From Alkalinema sp. FACHB-956 (GTDB lineage Bacteria > Cyanobacteriota > Cyanobacteriia > Leptolyngbyales > Leptolyngbyaceae), in NCBI RefSeq assembly GCF_014697025.1, contig NZ_JACJRC010000001.1:186001-250000 (forward strand): DNA of 64,000 bases, in the 5' to 3' direction. Shown piece after piece: positions 54,736-63,621 of the stretch (position 1 is its first letter; each line of letters begins with the position of its first letter). The translations under genes and the position numbers were made by a program. A model generated the notes under the pieces. That model was not told the origin of the DNA. It did no database searches and was given only the letters and a program-made list of their open reading frames with translations.

Positions 54736-55694
54736 AGGGCTGCCTTGGTGGGAAAGGGCGCAATTTCGCGGGCGGGTTCGGGTAATTGGGCCTGTTGCTG
54801 GCCTTGCCATCGGGCATTAAGACACAGCAGCCCGATCGGGGTATTGATCAGATCCACAAGACTGGATTGGCGGAATAGGAGCCGCAGGAGGGCAATGGGA
54901 AATTCCTTGAGTCCCCAGCGGGCCAGCCGATAGCCATAGTACTTTGGTAAGGGTTCTGCCATCAGCCCAATGCCATGGAGATCATGCAAAAAGCGGTTCG
55001 ATCGACCATACCTACGCCACTGGCTGAGCAATTCAGCCAGGGTTTGGCGGTGGCGATGGCGCACGATCGCGGATTCTGCGAAGTGCCACTGACAAGCAGT
55101 TTCCCGTAAAATCCGCCAGCACAAATCAGCATCCCCCCCCGTGGTGAGGTAGGGGCGAAATAATCCCACGGACTCCAAGAGCGATCGCCGCAGCGCTAAG
55201 TTGGCAGTTTGGCCATAGGGGCAAAAGGGGTGAGCCAACGTGTGTTTCTGGGAGAGGGTTTCCTGACGATCGGCGTATTGTTCCAGTAAGGAAGATCCCG
55301 GCAGAGCCTGAACTTCTCCGGCGACTAACCCGATCGCAGGATTTTCAAAAGGTTGCATCAAACGCTCTAGCCAGGTTGGTTCAGGCCGACAGTCGGCATC
55401 GGTAAACGCTAACAGCGGTGCATTGGCCGCACAAATTCCCCGATTGCGGGCTGCATAGGAACTTTGGATGGCAGATTCTTGCAATACTCGCAGCCCCCAT
55501 CCATCGCTAGCCGCTTTCTGAGCCGCCGTTTGTAGCCGTTCCAGCGTATTATCAGAGCTATTATTGTCAACTATGAAATATTCCACGCGATCGCGGGGAT
55601 AGGTCTGCGCCCCTAGGCACCGTAACAAATCCTCTAGATCTGATTGACCGTTATAGATCGGAATAATGACAGAAACCGCTGGCTGAAAAGTCAT
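54732..55694 (-). CDS. Family 2 glycosyltransferase
   Basis: This 320-residue GT-A enzyme transfers a sugar from a nucleotide donor. SVIIPIYNGQSDLEDLL opens the domain, IVDNNSSDNT binds the nucleotide, and the metal-binding DxD-type motif is FTDADCRPEP. A central GDADLCWRI motif follows. No membrane helix is obvious until a C-terminal hydrophobic patch (about 270-300), so it is probably peripheral. It is upstream of and overlapping the DUF2809 gene, and 538 bp from wecB. The acceptor is unknown. Confidence 0.93.
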   Translation of the reverse strand: MTFQPAVSVIIPIYNGQSDLEDLLRCLGAQTYPRDRVEYFIVDNNSSDNTLERLQTAAQKAASDGWGLRVLQESAIQSSYAARNRGICAANAPLLAFTDADCRPEPTWLERLMQPFENPAIGLVAGEVQALPGSSLLEQYADRQETLSQKHTLAHPFCPYGQTANLALRRSLLESVGLFRPYLTTGGDADLCWRILRETACQWHFAESAIVRHRHRQTLAELLSQWRRYGRSNRFLHDLHGIGLMAEPLPKYYGYRLARWGLKEFPIALLRLLFRQSSLVDLINTPIGLLCLNARWQGQQQAQLPEPAREIAPFPTKAAL

Positions 55695-55921
55695 GGATAG
55701 GGATGAGGGTGCATTGCTGTTGTTTCAGTATGGGCACGATCGAGCAAGGAATTACAACACCCCACTTGATTGATAGCCACAATTGCAGAAGCCTCTACAG
55801 AAGCCTCCATGGCAGCCGATTCTGCAAGAAGCCACGGTTTCGTTCAAACTTAAATTGCCGATTCGAGAGCGACTACCCTAGACTCTAGAGTAGTAACCCT
55901 TTTTTATCTACCGAACGACCT

Positions 55922-56236
55922 GTGACTCAACAGCCTCAGCCCCAACCCTCCGATGATGCAAATTCTCCAGTTCCCCAACCTAACTTGAGGAAGGATGCAT
56001 TCACCATGCCCTACGCCACCTACCGGGGAGAGTTTATGCCAGAACATTTACTCTTCAACGCTAATTTGCAGGAGTTTGCTCAGCGCGTCTCGCTGCTCTG
56101 TAATTTAGAAACGGCGGGCAAAGTTTCCCCGGAAGAGACCTATCAACAAATCAAACAATTGTGGAAAGATCTCAAATCCTCTAAAAAGACGCTTTTGGAT
56201 GAGGCAGACCAACGCCGATCGGATAATTCCCCCTAA
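55922..56236 (+). CDS. Small conserved cyanobacterial protein (DUF7219-like)
   Basis: This predicts 104 residues from a GTG at 55922. A Pro/Gln-rich start is followed by YATYRGEFMPEHLLFNANLQEFAQRVSLLCNLETAGKVSPEETYQQIKQLWKDLK. I recall this pattern from small cyanobacterial proteins now grouped as DUF7219; that label is from memory. It is convergent with wecB, overlapping its stop by 4 bp. Function unknown. Confidence 0.75.
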   Translation: MTQQPQPQPSDDANSPVPQPNLRKDAFTMPYATYRGEFMPEHLLFNANLQEFAQRVSLLCNLETAGKVSPEETYQQIKQLWKDLKSSKKTLLDEADQRRSDNSP

Positions 56237-57360
56237 CAGCGACCTTCGCGGGTCAGATAGGTTTCCACCAGTTGGACAATTCTCTGGGCTGCAAGCCCAT
56301 CGCCAAAGGGACTAATCGCATTGGCCATCGTTTGGTAGGCGATCGGATTACTCAGAAGTTCACTGGCTTCTTGAAAGATTCGATCGGGATCCGTACCGAT
56401 TAATTTGGCAGTTCCGGCCATGACCGCTTCAGGTCGTTCTGTATTTTCGCGCAGTACCAGCACCGGTTTGCCTAAACTGGGAGCTTCTTCTTGAATGCCA
56501 CCGGAATCGGTGAGAAGTAGAAAACACCGCTTCATGGCCCCGACCAGTTCAGTATAGTCCAGCGGCTCCGTTAGAAAGACCCTGGGATGGCTGCCTAAAA
56601 TGGCTGTGAGGGGCTCCCGCACAGTGGGATTGCGATGCAAAGGAAGCAGCAACGCCGTATCTGGGTAAGCTTCTAGAATTTTCAAAAACCCTTGGGCAAT
56701 GTTTTGCAAGGGTTCCCCCCAGTTTTCGCGGCGATGAACCGTGGACAGAATCACGCGATATTGGGCCCAATCCAAACCCGGCACGTCACAGGCTGGATCC
56801 CGCTGCGCCACTTCTAACAAGGCATCAATGACCGTATTGCCCGTTTGGTGAATTTCCCCCAGCACCCCCGATTGCTTGAGATTTTCCACGGATAATTGCG
56901 TCGGTGCGAAATGCAGTTGGGTAATTTGCGAGACCAAGCGCCGATTCGCTTCTTCAGGGAACGGGTTGTAGATATCTTCGGTGCGTAACCCGGCTTCCAC
57001 GTGACCCACTGGAATTTTTTGATAAAACGCGGCTAAGGCTGCGGCAAATGCGGTGGTGGTATCCCCTTGGACGAGCACCATACTAGGGTTAAGCGACTGG
57101 AACAGTGCCTCTAATCCTCGTAGGGCATTGCAAGTAATGTCAGTCAAAGTTTGCTGGGGTTGCATAATGGCAAGATCCCGATCGGCTTTGAGATCAAATA
57201 AGTCCATCACTTGATCCACCATTTCCCGATGTTGCCCCGTCAAGACCACCTGGGTTTGGAAACTTTGCGATCGCTGGAATGCTTGGATCACAGGAGCCAT
57301 CTTAATCGCCTCGGGGCGGGTTCCAACAATAATGCAGACGGGGAGAGGAAATTTGAGCAT
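56233..57360 (-). CDS. wecB: UDP-N-acetylglucosamine 2-epimerase (non-hydrolysing)
   Basis: WecB interconverts UDP-GlcNAc and UDP-ManNAc for surface polysaccharide synthesis. The 375-residue protein starts VCIIVGTRPEAIKMAPVI and shows the family motifs VVLTGQHREM, VQGDTTTAFAAALAAFY, GHVEAGLRT, NPFPEEANRRL, VHRRENWG, LLTDSGGIQEEAPSLGKPVLVLRENTERPEA. All key residues appear intact. It is monocistronic, between a GT2 gene and small membrane protein genes, consistent with envelope-glycan functions nearby. Confidence 0.96.
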   Translation of the reverse strand: MLKFPLPVCIIVGTRPEAIKMAPVIQAFQRSQSFQTQVVLTGQHREMVDQVMDLFDLKADRDLAIMQPQQTLTDITCNALRGLEALFQSLNPSMVLVQGDTTTAFAAALAAFYQKIPVGHVEAGLRTEDIYNPFPEEANRRLVSQITQLHFAPTQLSVENLKQSGVLGEIHQTGNTVIDALLEVAQRDPACDVPGLDWAQYRVILSTVHRRENWGEPLQNIAQGFLKILEAYPDTALLLPLHRNPTVREPLTAILGSHPRVFLTEPLDYTELVGAMKRCFLLLTDSGGIQEEAPSLGKPVLVLRENTERPEAVMAGTAKLIGTDPDRIFQEASELLSNPIAYQTMANAISPFGDGLAAQRIVQLVETYLTREGRC

Positions 57361-57662
57361 GGTGCTGGAGAAATTGAGAAGGATAAACCCATTCAGGATA
57401 AACCCACGCGGGATACACCTATTGTGGGAACGTTAGCCTTTCACCTAACGTTAGCCCTTCACATATAGCCCGATTTGTCCCTGTTTGCCAAACAGATTTA
57501 CCCCCACGGATGACCGCACCACCAAAACTCAGCATAAAAAAACTCAGCCCTGGGCTGAGTTGAGGTTTGAAGCAATCTGTCTGAACAGCTTATTTAAACG
57601 TAGTAACAACGTAATAAGAACTGCACCGTAACCGGGGACGTATGGTGAAACGGTTAGGCTTC
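57361..57662. other. Intergenic region with terminator
   Basis: Contains the terminator at 57535-57561 and a direct repeat of GGATAAACCCA/GGATACACCTA words near 57379-57421; repeated CCTTTCACCTAACGTTAG/CCCTTCACAT words follow. No gene. Confidence 0.6.
57535..57561 (-). terminator. Rho-independent terminator
   Basis: On the minus strand AACTCAGCCC pairs with GGGCTGAGTT around a single base, followed by a run of T. It would end the transcript of the membrane protein gene at 57663-58037. Confidence 0.9.
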
Positions 57663-58037
57663 CTATCCTTTCACATCACAGGTCAAGGGGCAGGAGGCAT
57701 ACACCGAGGTGGTAGAAGGGTTTTCAGCACCATGGAGCCACCGCAGCCACTCCACATCAGAGGGATGAATGCCCTTCAAAGTCAAGAAGGTGGACACGGC
57801 AACAATTCCCAGTACGTGCACTCCGATAAAGCCTACGGCAGTTAGCAGAACAGCACTGGTCGGCATAATGGCATGCAAAGTAACAGCCATCAGAGAGGCG
57901 ATCGAAACAACTAACACCAAAACGGGGAACCCAATCACAATCATGCAAACAGCAAGCACGAATGACCAAATCAGGATACTCTTCAGCGTTGAAATCAAAC
58001 CCAAACCGACAGCATTTTGACTATTTGCTAATGCCAT
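57663..58037 (-). CDS. Small hypothetical membrane protein
   Basis: This predicts 124 residues from the ATG at 58037, which follows GGGAG at 8-base spacing. Two or three membrane helices: IWSFVLAVCMIVIGFPVLVL (about 23-42), SIASLMAVTLHAIMPTSAVLL and VGFIGVHVLGIVAVSTFL. The C-terminus contains two cysteines (YASCPLTC). No family is recognised. A terminator follows it. Confidence 0.75.
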   Translation of the reverse strand: MALANSQNAVGLGLISTLKSILIWSFVLAVCMIVIGFPVLVLVVSIASLMAVTLHAIMPTSAVLLTAVGFIGVHVLGIVAVSTFLTLKGIHPSDVEWLRWLHGAENPSTTSVYASCPLTCDVKG

Positions 58038-58530
58038 ACTTTTTTCTCCCAGAGTGCAATGGATATGAACTTGTACCAAACCTCTCGACAATCCCAAAAG
58101 TAGATCCTGCAATGATCCCCGCGATTGAGATTGAATGGATTTCAGTATAGGGAAAGCACTGAAGGAGGGGAAGAGCTATTTAATAAATTTTACAGTTTTT
58201 AGTTTTCAGTCTCATATTTAGTGAGTATTTCTACTAGTTATCTTGCTTCTAAAGCCCATAAAACCCAGCCTACATGGGAGATTGATTCCTTCAATGAGTA
58301 ATTATGCATATTGCAAAGATCTAGAATTTAAAAATACAAATTCCGTGAAAAAAACATCAATAAAAAACAACAACCATAAATAGTTGTTGAATCATTTAAA
58401 GAAAAACTATCAAGATTGATTTTTGTGAAGAAACGGTTACGAATTGCTTAATAATTCACTGAATCTACTTGCCATTGCAGCATTCTGCGCTGTTTTGAGC
58501 CAAGCTGGAGAGAACCGAATTACTAGAGAA
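58038..58530. other. AT-rich intergenic region
   Basis: AT-rich, especially 58180-58480. It contains an inverted repeat CAACAAC/GTTGTTG near 58368-58389. No gene. Probably the promoter of the small membrane protein gene. Confidence 0.5.
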
Positions 58531-59304
58531 CTAAGAATCATAGGGATTTTTAGGCTCAGGAATCGATTGGCTGGTCGTTTCTTGAATCACAACCTGTCGT
58601 TTATTGTCTAGGGTTTCAGTGATCATTTGACCTTGAACTTCCAGCCAGCTATCCGGTTTATAGAGATTCCGATCGCCCGTTTTGACCTTTACCGGCAAGC
58701 TGACGGGATACACATCTGCTGCACAGCACGTGATGACGAAGCGCGTCAGAAGAAAATATTCCTGGGGTAAGTTGGGGGGATGTACCACAAATCCTTGCAG
58801 TTTAGCCTTTTGACCCGTGTAGAGATCGGGTTCAGGGCGAACTTGCAACTCTCGGATCCATTCAATTAATGTTTTATTTTCCGGATTTTTAGCAGTCTGA
58901 AAACTTTGGGGTTTGACCCGAGTCAGGGTAATACTATCGTTGACCCCCCGTTGCAGTGCGGTCTGACTGGCGAAGGCGCGGGGAGGAATAATCAACCCGA
59001 GAATCGCAACGGTGAGTAACAACAAACTACTCCATCCCGGTGGGAGCAAATTGATATGTTGCACCACTGGCAAAGCGTTGCGCGATCGTTGGAGTAATAA
59101 CCAAGCTTTGTAAAACGCCACCAGGAGCAACACAACCCCAGTAATTACAGTAAGCAGCGAATAGTTGGGATGAATCAACAAGGCCAATTTGCCTGTGCCC
59201 CAGTAGACCAGAAACAAAATTCCCCAAGCAGTAATGGCAACAATATCTAACCACGGCAGAATTTTGGGCGGAAATATGAGTTTCTTAGGAGCAGGGCGAG
59301 ACAT
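58531..59304 (-). CDS. TIGR03943/DUF1980-type membrane protein (YcgQ-like)
   Basis: This predicts 257 residues from the ATG at 59304. Membrane helices lie at about 18-37 (WLDIVAITAWGILFLVYW), 49-70 and 91-108, followed by an extracytoplasmic domain with the family sequence LQGFVVHPPNLPQEYFLLTRFVITCCAADVYPV. Proteins of this family usually sit beside a putative permease (YcgR/DUF318 type) and are thought to be its subunit. No such permease lies next to it in this window: the neighbours are glgP and a small membrane protein. Confidence 0.88.
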   Translation of the reverse strand: MSRPAPKKLIFPPKILPWLDIVAITAWGILFLVYWGTGKLALLIHPNYSLLTVITGVVLLLVAFYKAWLLLQRSRNALPVVQHINLLPPGWSSLLLLTVAILGLIIPPRAFASQTALQRGVNDSITLTRVKPQSFQTAKNPENKTLIEWIRELQVRPEPDLYTGQKAKLQGFVVHPPNLPQEYFLLTRFVITCCAADVYPVSLPVKVKTGDRNLYKPDSWLEVQGQMITETLDNKRQVVIQETTSQSIPEPKNPYDS

Positions 59305-59672
59305 AGGCAAGCGGGATGAGATGGACTAGGACTGAGAGCCTGCGATCGAGGCTCTGGATCACATGCTTCGCAATTCTAGCGTGTTGCGTTCAATTCCAGG
59401 GTTCATCAAAATCTCAGGTTCACCAGAATCTCGAGTAAACCCAATCAAGGGCAGAAAAATAAACTCAAGGGCAGAAAATAAACAGTTGAGTCGAAATGGC
59501 GATTGTCCATTCCTGACTCAACTGTAAGAACTATGTCGATTACCGATCGCCCATTCCTGTAGAAAACCCCGCTGATTCCCTTGACGAAACGCCCCAGAAT
59601 GACAGGGCAGCTATCGGCGATCGAGGGTTTGGGGTGAGTTAAGGCAGAGGGCGAACTATTCCGACAGGCGAG
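59305..59672. other. Intergenic region with hairpin
   Basis: Contains a directly repeated AAACTCAAGGGCAGAAAA word near 59450-59480 and a two-tier hairpin: CAGTTGAGTC (59483-59492) pairs with GACTCAACTG (59515-59524), enclosing AATGG/CCATT. No T-tract follows, so it may be a leader structure of the 58531-59304 gene rather than a terminator of glgP. Confidence 0.6.
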
Positions 59673-61886
59673 TTAGACTTTCGCCAAACTCAGTTCCACC
59701 TTGGCAAGACTATGGGGAACGTACATCTGATTGACATAATCGATCAGCATCCGATGGGTATTGAATGCCGGACAGTTGGTCTTGATCGAAGCTTTCATCA
59801 TCTTGACCCAGTTATGCGGAACGCCATTTGCATCCTGGTCGTAGTAAAGCGGTAGAATTTCCTGCTGTAGCAAATAATAGAGTGCTTCTGAATCGATCTT
59901 GTCCTGGAGCGCTTGGTCGCTGGTGTGGGCATCTTCCCCGATCGCCCAACCATTCAGTCCTCGGCCTTGGGCATCGGCTTGGTAGCCTTCGCACCACCAA
60001 CCATCCAACACACTGCAATTCAATCCTCCGTTCACGCAGACCTTTTGGCCGCTGGTACCCGAAGCTTCTAAGGGACGGCGCGGATTATTCAGCCAGACAT
60101 CAACACCATGCACCAGCTTGCGGGCCGTGTACATGTCGTAATCTTCGATGAAGGCAACCCGATCGCGCAGATCGGACTGGCGGCACCACTCCATCAGCCG
60201 TTGGATGATGCGTTTCCCTTCTTCGTCTGCGGGGTGCGCTTTGCCGGAGAAGATGATTTGAATGGGTCGATCGGTGCTGCTGAAGATCTCCAATGCCTTT
60301 TCGGTATCCCGCAGCAGTAAATCCCCCCGTTTGTAGGGACTGAACCGACGGGCAAAGCCGATCGTTAAGATACTTGGATCCAAGAGGTGATTGGTGGCAT
60401 TGACTAAACTCCAATCTTCCCCCCGTCCTTCCCGGGCCGCCCGTACCTTCGATCGGGTATGGGCCACGAGACGGGCTTTGAGGATTTGGTGTCGTTGCCA
60501 AATTTCTTGATCCGGAATTTGATCAACCTGCTCCCAAAGCTTGGGATCGTGCATGTGATCCTGCCAGTTGGGTCCCAAATAGCCATCAAACAAATCGGCA
60601 AACAATGGTGCAATCCAACTAGACATATGGACCCCATTGGTGATGTAGCCGATCGGCACATTGTCTTCACTGCGATCGGGGTACATGACATTCCACATCT
60701 TGCGGGAGACTTCTCCATGGAGACGACTCACCCCATTAGCATTACGACATAACCGCAGAGCCAATACCGTCATTCCAAACGGTTCCCAAGGATCCCCTAG
60801 GCGGCGTGCTCCCAAGGAGAGAAACTGCTCCCGCGTCAGCTTCAATGCTTCCCAATAGTTCGCAAAGAAAGAATCAATCAAGTCGGCGGAAAAGACATCA
60901 TGCCCCGCTGGCACAGGGGTATGGGTGGTAAAGACACAGCGCTCCCGCACCGATTTTTCGACATCATAGAAGGCTTGCCCCGTTTTCTGCATGGTTTGCC
61001 GACAGACTTCCAGCAAGCAGAAAGCTGCATGGCCTTCATTGAGGTGGTAAATCGCGGGTTCAATGCCCAAGGCTTCCAACGCCCGTACACCACCGATTCC
61101 CAGCAGAATCTCCTGGGCAATCCGCGTTTCCTGGTTCCCGCCGTAGAGGTGCCCAGTTAGCCAGCGATCGATGGGATCATTGCCGTCAATATCGGTATCT
61201 AACAGAAAGAGCCTTGTGCGACCAACTTGAACTTGCCAAATTTGAGCTTGCACCTGTCGGGTGCGGACTTGAACGGCGATCGTGAGAGGCTGACCTGCGG
61301 AATTCGTGACTGGACTTAAGGCCATGCGCTCAAAGGGCGCGTCCACGTAATAATCTTCCTGCCAACCTTCTCGATTTAACCGCTGACGGAAGTAACCCTG
61401 GCGGTAGAGTAGGCCGATCCCCACCATGGGAATCCCTAGATCGGACGCAGACTTGAGATGATCGCCCGCCAAAATTCCTAGACCGCCAGAATACACCGGC
61501 AGCGATTCATGAATGCCAAACTCTGCACAGAAATAGGCGATCGGATGTTGACTGGACAGCTTATCTGAGACCCCCGAAAGTGACTGATTCACCCAGGTGT
61601 CTTGTCCTGTCATGTACTGATCAAACTGAGCCAGTACTTGGGCGAACCGTTTCATGTACTGGGGATCACAAGTCAGTTGTGTGAGGCGATCGGGAGAAAC
61701 TTGCTGTAGCAAAATGATGGGGTTATGACTACAGCGCCCCCACTCAACGGGATCAATCATCACAAATAACGAAACCGCTTCATGATGCCAACACCACCAA
61801 TAGTTATAGGCTAGATCAGCTAATCGTTTCAGCGATGTTGGTAAGCGGAGGCTCAGTTGGGCCGCTGGGGAAGGGTGATTTACCAT
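59673..61886 (-). CDS. glgP: Alpha-glucan phosphorylase (glycogen phosphorylase family)
   Basis: This enzyme releases glucose-1-phosphate from glycogen or maltodextrin. The ATG at 61886 gives 737 residues, beginning with the family's LRLPTSLKRLADLAYNYWWCWH; an extra 21 residues from 61949 look unlike the family. Key motifs: YFCAEFGIHESLPVYSGGLGILAGDH, MVGIGLLYRQGYFRQ, FARRFSPYKRGDLL, and the PLP-binding EASGTSGQKVCVNGGLNCSVLDGWW with Lys near residue 614. This is the shorter TIGR02094-type phosphorylase rather than the classic 800+ residue enzyme. Monocistronic. Confidence 0.94.
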   Translation of the reverse strand: MVNHPSPAAQLSLRLPTSLKRLADLAYNYWWCWHHEAVSLFVMIDPVEWGRCSHNPIILLQQVSPDRLTQLTCDPQYMKRFAQVLAQFDQYMTGQDTWVNQSLSGVSDKLSSQHPIAYFCAEFGIHESLPVYSGGLGILAGDHLKSASDLGIPMVGIGLLYRQGYFRQRLNREGWQEDYYVDAPFERMALSPVTNSAGQPLTIAVQVRTRQVQAQIWQVQVGRTRLFLLDTDIDGNDPIDRWLTGHLYGGNQETRIAQEILLGIGGVRALEALGIEPAIYHLNEGHAAFCLLEVCRQTMQKTGQAFYDVEKSVRERCVFTTHTPVPAGHDVFSADLIDSFFANYWEALKLTREQFLSLGARRLGDPWEPFGMTVLALRLCRNANGVSRLHGEVSRKMWNVMYPDRSEDNVPIGYITNGVHMSSWIAPLFADLFDGYLGPNWQDHMHDPKLWEQVDQIPDQEIWQRHQILKARLVAHTRSKVRAAREGRGEDWSLVNATNHLLDPSILTIGFARRFSPYKRGDLLLRDTEKALEIFSSTDRPIQIIFSGKAHPADEEGKRIIQRLMEWCRQSDLRDRVAFIEDYDMYTARKLVHGVDVWLNNPRRPLEASGTSGQKVCVNGGLNCSVLDGWWCEGYQADAQGRGLNGWAIGEDAHTSDQALQDKIDSEALYYLLQQEILPLYYDQDANGVPHNWVKMMKASIKTNCPAFNTHRMLIDYVNQMYVPHSLAKVELSLAKV

Positions 61887-62588
61887 AATTGCAATCTTGA
61901 AAGTGACAGTGGCAGAGCCGGACTCTGAAGCTTTGAAACGACACTCCAACTCTGAAACGCTAAAAACCTGTTTGCTACACCTAATCTTCCAGAGAGTTCA
62001 AATCAGTCGAAAGCAATGGGATTGGAATCATTAGATGAATGCTATGCTTGACGGCTCAGGAAGCTAATTCCAATGAGGATTCACCAAGATTTTTATCCTC
62101 TTCATCGCTACTGTTGGCGATGCTCCCATCCTCCCCTAGGATTCCTAGGAAATCTGTTAGGCTGTCGTTGATTGGGCCGTCTGTTTACGGAATCTATTGC
62201 CTGGGCTGTTGTTGACTGGGTTATATCGTGTCCATGAGAAGTAGCGATTGCGACCCTCGATCGAGTCAGGCGTACTACCAGGTTTTATCGTCTTAGTTTC
62301 CAGCTTACCCTAGGTGATTGTGAAAGGAAGGGTCTTGTGTAGTTTGTTACAGTTCTCGACAAGAGTATGGGATTGTTCAACTTTTGGCTGCATCTTGTAA
62401 TATTGCGCCATCACTTTTTTGGCGCGATCCCGACTGAGCAAATTGCCAACAAAAAACCTTAGTCGTGATTGCGACTAAGGCCAGAAAATCGTTTTATGGC
62501 TGAAAAACTTGAGAGTTCTGGTGAATTGAGTCATTAGGCAAAGAAAATCGCTGATCCCCAACGCTTTCCTAGAACTTTCTCAACGGCT
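61887..62588. other. Long intergenic region
   Basis: Probably carries the glgP promoter. It contains a repeated word near 62090-62220 (TGTTGGCGATG, TTGTTGACTGGG) and the terminator at 62451-62480. No gene is seen. Confidence 0.55.
62451..62480 (-). terminator. Rho-independent terminator
   Basis: On the minus strand CCTTAGTCG pairs with CGACTAAGG around a 6-base loop, followed by six T. It would end the transcript of the exported protein gene at 62589-63083. Confidence 0.9.
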
Positions 62589-63083
62589 CTACAGTAGATC
62601 AATTCGTCCATCATTACGAATGTAGAGGGCTTTGTCTCCTGGTTTCTGGGCCGCAAAGGTAAGCTCTACCCGCAAAACATCCAATCTAGGCTGAGAGAGC
62701 TTTGCTTTTAGAGGGGTTTCATTTTTTTCCCAAAAGACCACTGAAGCATTGGGTTCTGTACTACCACCCCGCTGAAAGGCGATTCGGCCCCCCCCAGCCA
62801 AAACGACGGGACGCGCCCCTTGAACTTTTTCGATAAATAAGGGACGTCCTGTGCGGTTCCAAACTTGGACTTGAATGCGTTTACCGGGCGTGAATTGCAG
62901 CGGTTTGGGAGGACAGCGGTTTGCACAGGTTCCAACTTCCTCGGCTTGGGCTGAAGTTTCCGGAGTGATCCCCATCCCTTGCGGGCCGAGGCTGGGGAGT
63001 AACAGGAGCCCGATCGCGATACCGATCCCCCGTAAACCAGAGATTCTCCGTAACCCGATTCCCCGTAGACCATATTTTGTCAT
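62589..63083 (-). CDS. Hypothetical exported protein
   Basis: This predicts 164 residues. GGAGG precedes the ATG at 63083. A positively charged repetitive start (GLRGIGLRRISGLRGIG) and a hydrophobic stretch (IAIGLLLLPSLG) form a signal peptide with cleavage possible after AQA near residue 46. The mature protein has CANRCPPKP and a beta-rich remainder (KRIQVQVWNRTGRPLFIEKVQG). No family is recognised. It likely folds in the periplasm. A terminator follows. Confidence 0.75.
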   Translation of the reverse strand: MTKYGLRGIGLRRISGLRGIGIAIGLLLLPSLGPQGMGITPETSAQAEEVGTCANRCPPKPLQFTPGKRIQVQVWNRTGRPLFIEKVQGARPVVLAGGGRIAFQRGGSTEPNASVVFWEKNETPLKAKLSQPRLDVLRVELTFAAQKPGDKALYIRNDGRIDLL

Positions 63084-63120
63084 CTGTGCCCTCCTGCGTT
63101 ATTCACCGCAATTGATTGCT

Positions 63121-63606
63121 TCATCCGTCACCCAACAGATCAAAAAATCCATCCTCAAGCTCATAGCCTAAAACCTTCGCCATCGCTTTAATCCGCGATC
63201 GCCCCTCAATCCCCTCCGATCGCATCCAACGCAGAAGCGTAAAGGTCTTGTGCATGACGAAAATTTCCAGGGCTTCGGGGTTGAACTGAATTCCGTCCTT
63301 GGGGTGAAACTGATGGGGGACTAGCATGGCGGTATAGCGAGCAAGTTCTCCTGATCGCCAATCGAGTAGAAAGGGCAACCAAGGATAGCAAGCATCGAGA
63401 CGAATAAACCAAAGCCGCACCTCGGGAATCTCTGACCATTCACGGGGATCCCCCGGTTCTCGATCGACCGCAATGGTAAAGGAAAGCTGCTGTTCATAAT
63501 TCAGAATGTCATCCCGCAGCGAATCCAGAAGTTGTTCCGCTTCGGAAATATCAATCCGATTGATTTGGTCGGTAGTCAGCGTAATTGAAACAGGCATAAC
63601 CATCAT
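63121..63606 (-). CDS. CRR6 family NdhI maturation factor
   Basis: This predicts 161 residues. The sequence LWFIRLDACYPWLPFLLDWRSGELARYTAMLVPHQF and the C-terminal half (HKTFTLLRWMRSEGI) match the CRR6 family (DUF1817). In chloroplasts CRR6, and in Synechocystis Slr1097, assist assembly of the NdhI subunit into the NDH-1 complex. It starts at 63606 (ATG ATG), though an internal ATG four codons on is possible. 38 bp separate it from the exported protein gene downstream. Confidence 0.88.
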   Translation of the reverse strand: MMVMPVSITLTTDQINRIDISEAEQLLDSLRDDILNYEQQLSFTIAVDREPGDPREWSEIPEVRLWFIRLDACYPWLPFLLDWRSGELARYTAMLVPHQFHPKDGIQFNPEALEIFVMHKTFTLLRWMRSEGIEGRSRIKAMAKVLGYELEDGFFDLLGDG

Positions 63607-63621
63607 GACAACGTGCAGAAA

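Noticed and set aside
59483-59524. Terminator of glgP
   Set aside because: The hairpin has no T-tract and lies about 150 bp beyond the stop codon; recorded as a structure of unknown role instead.
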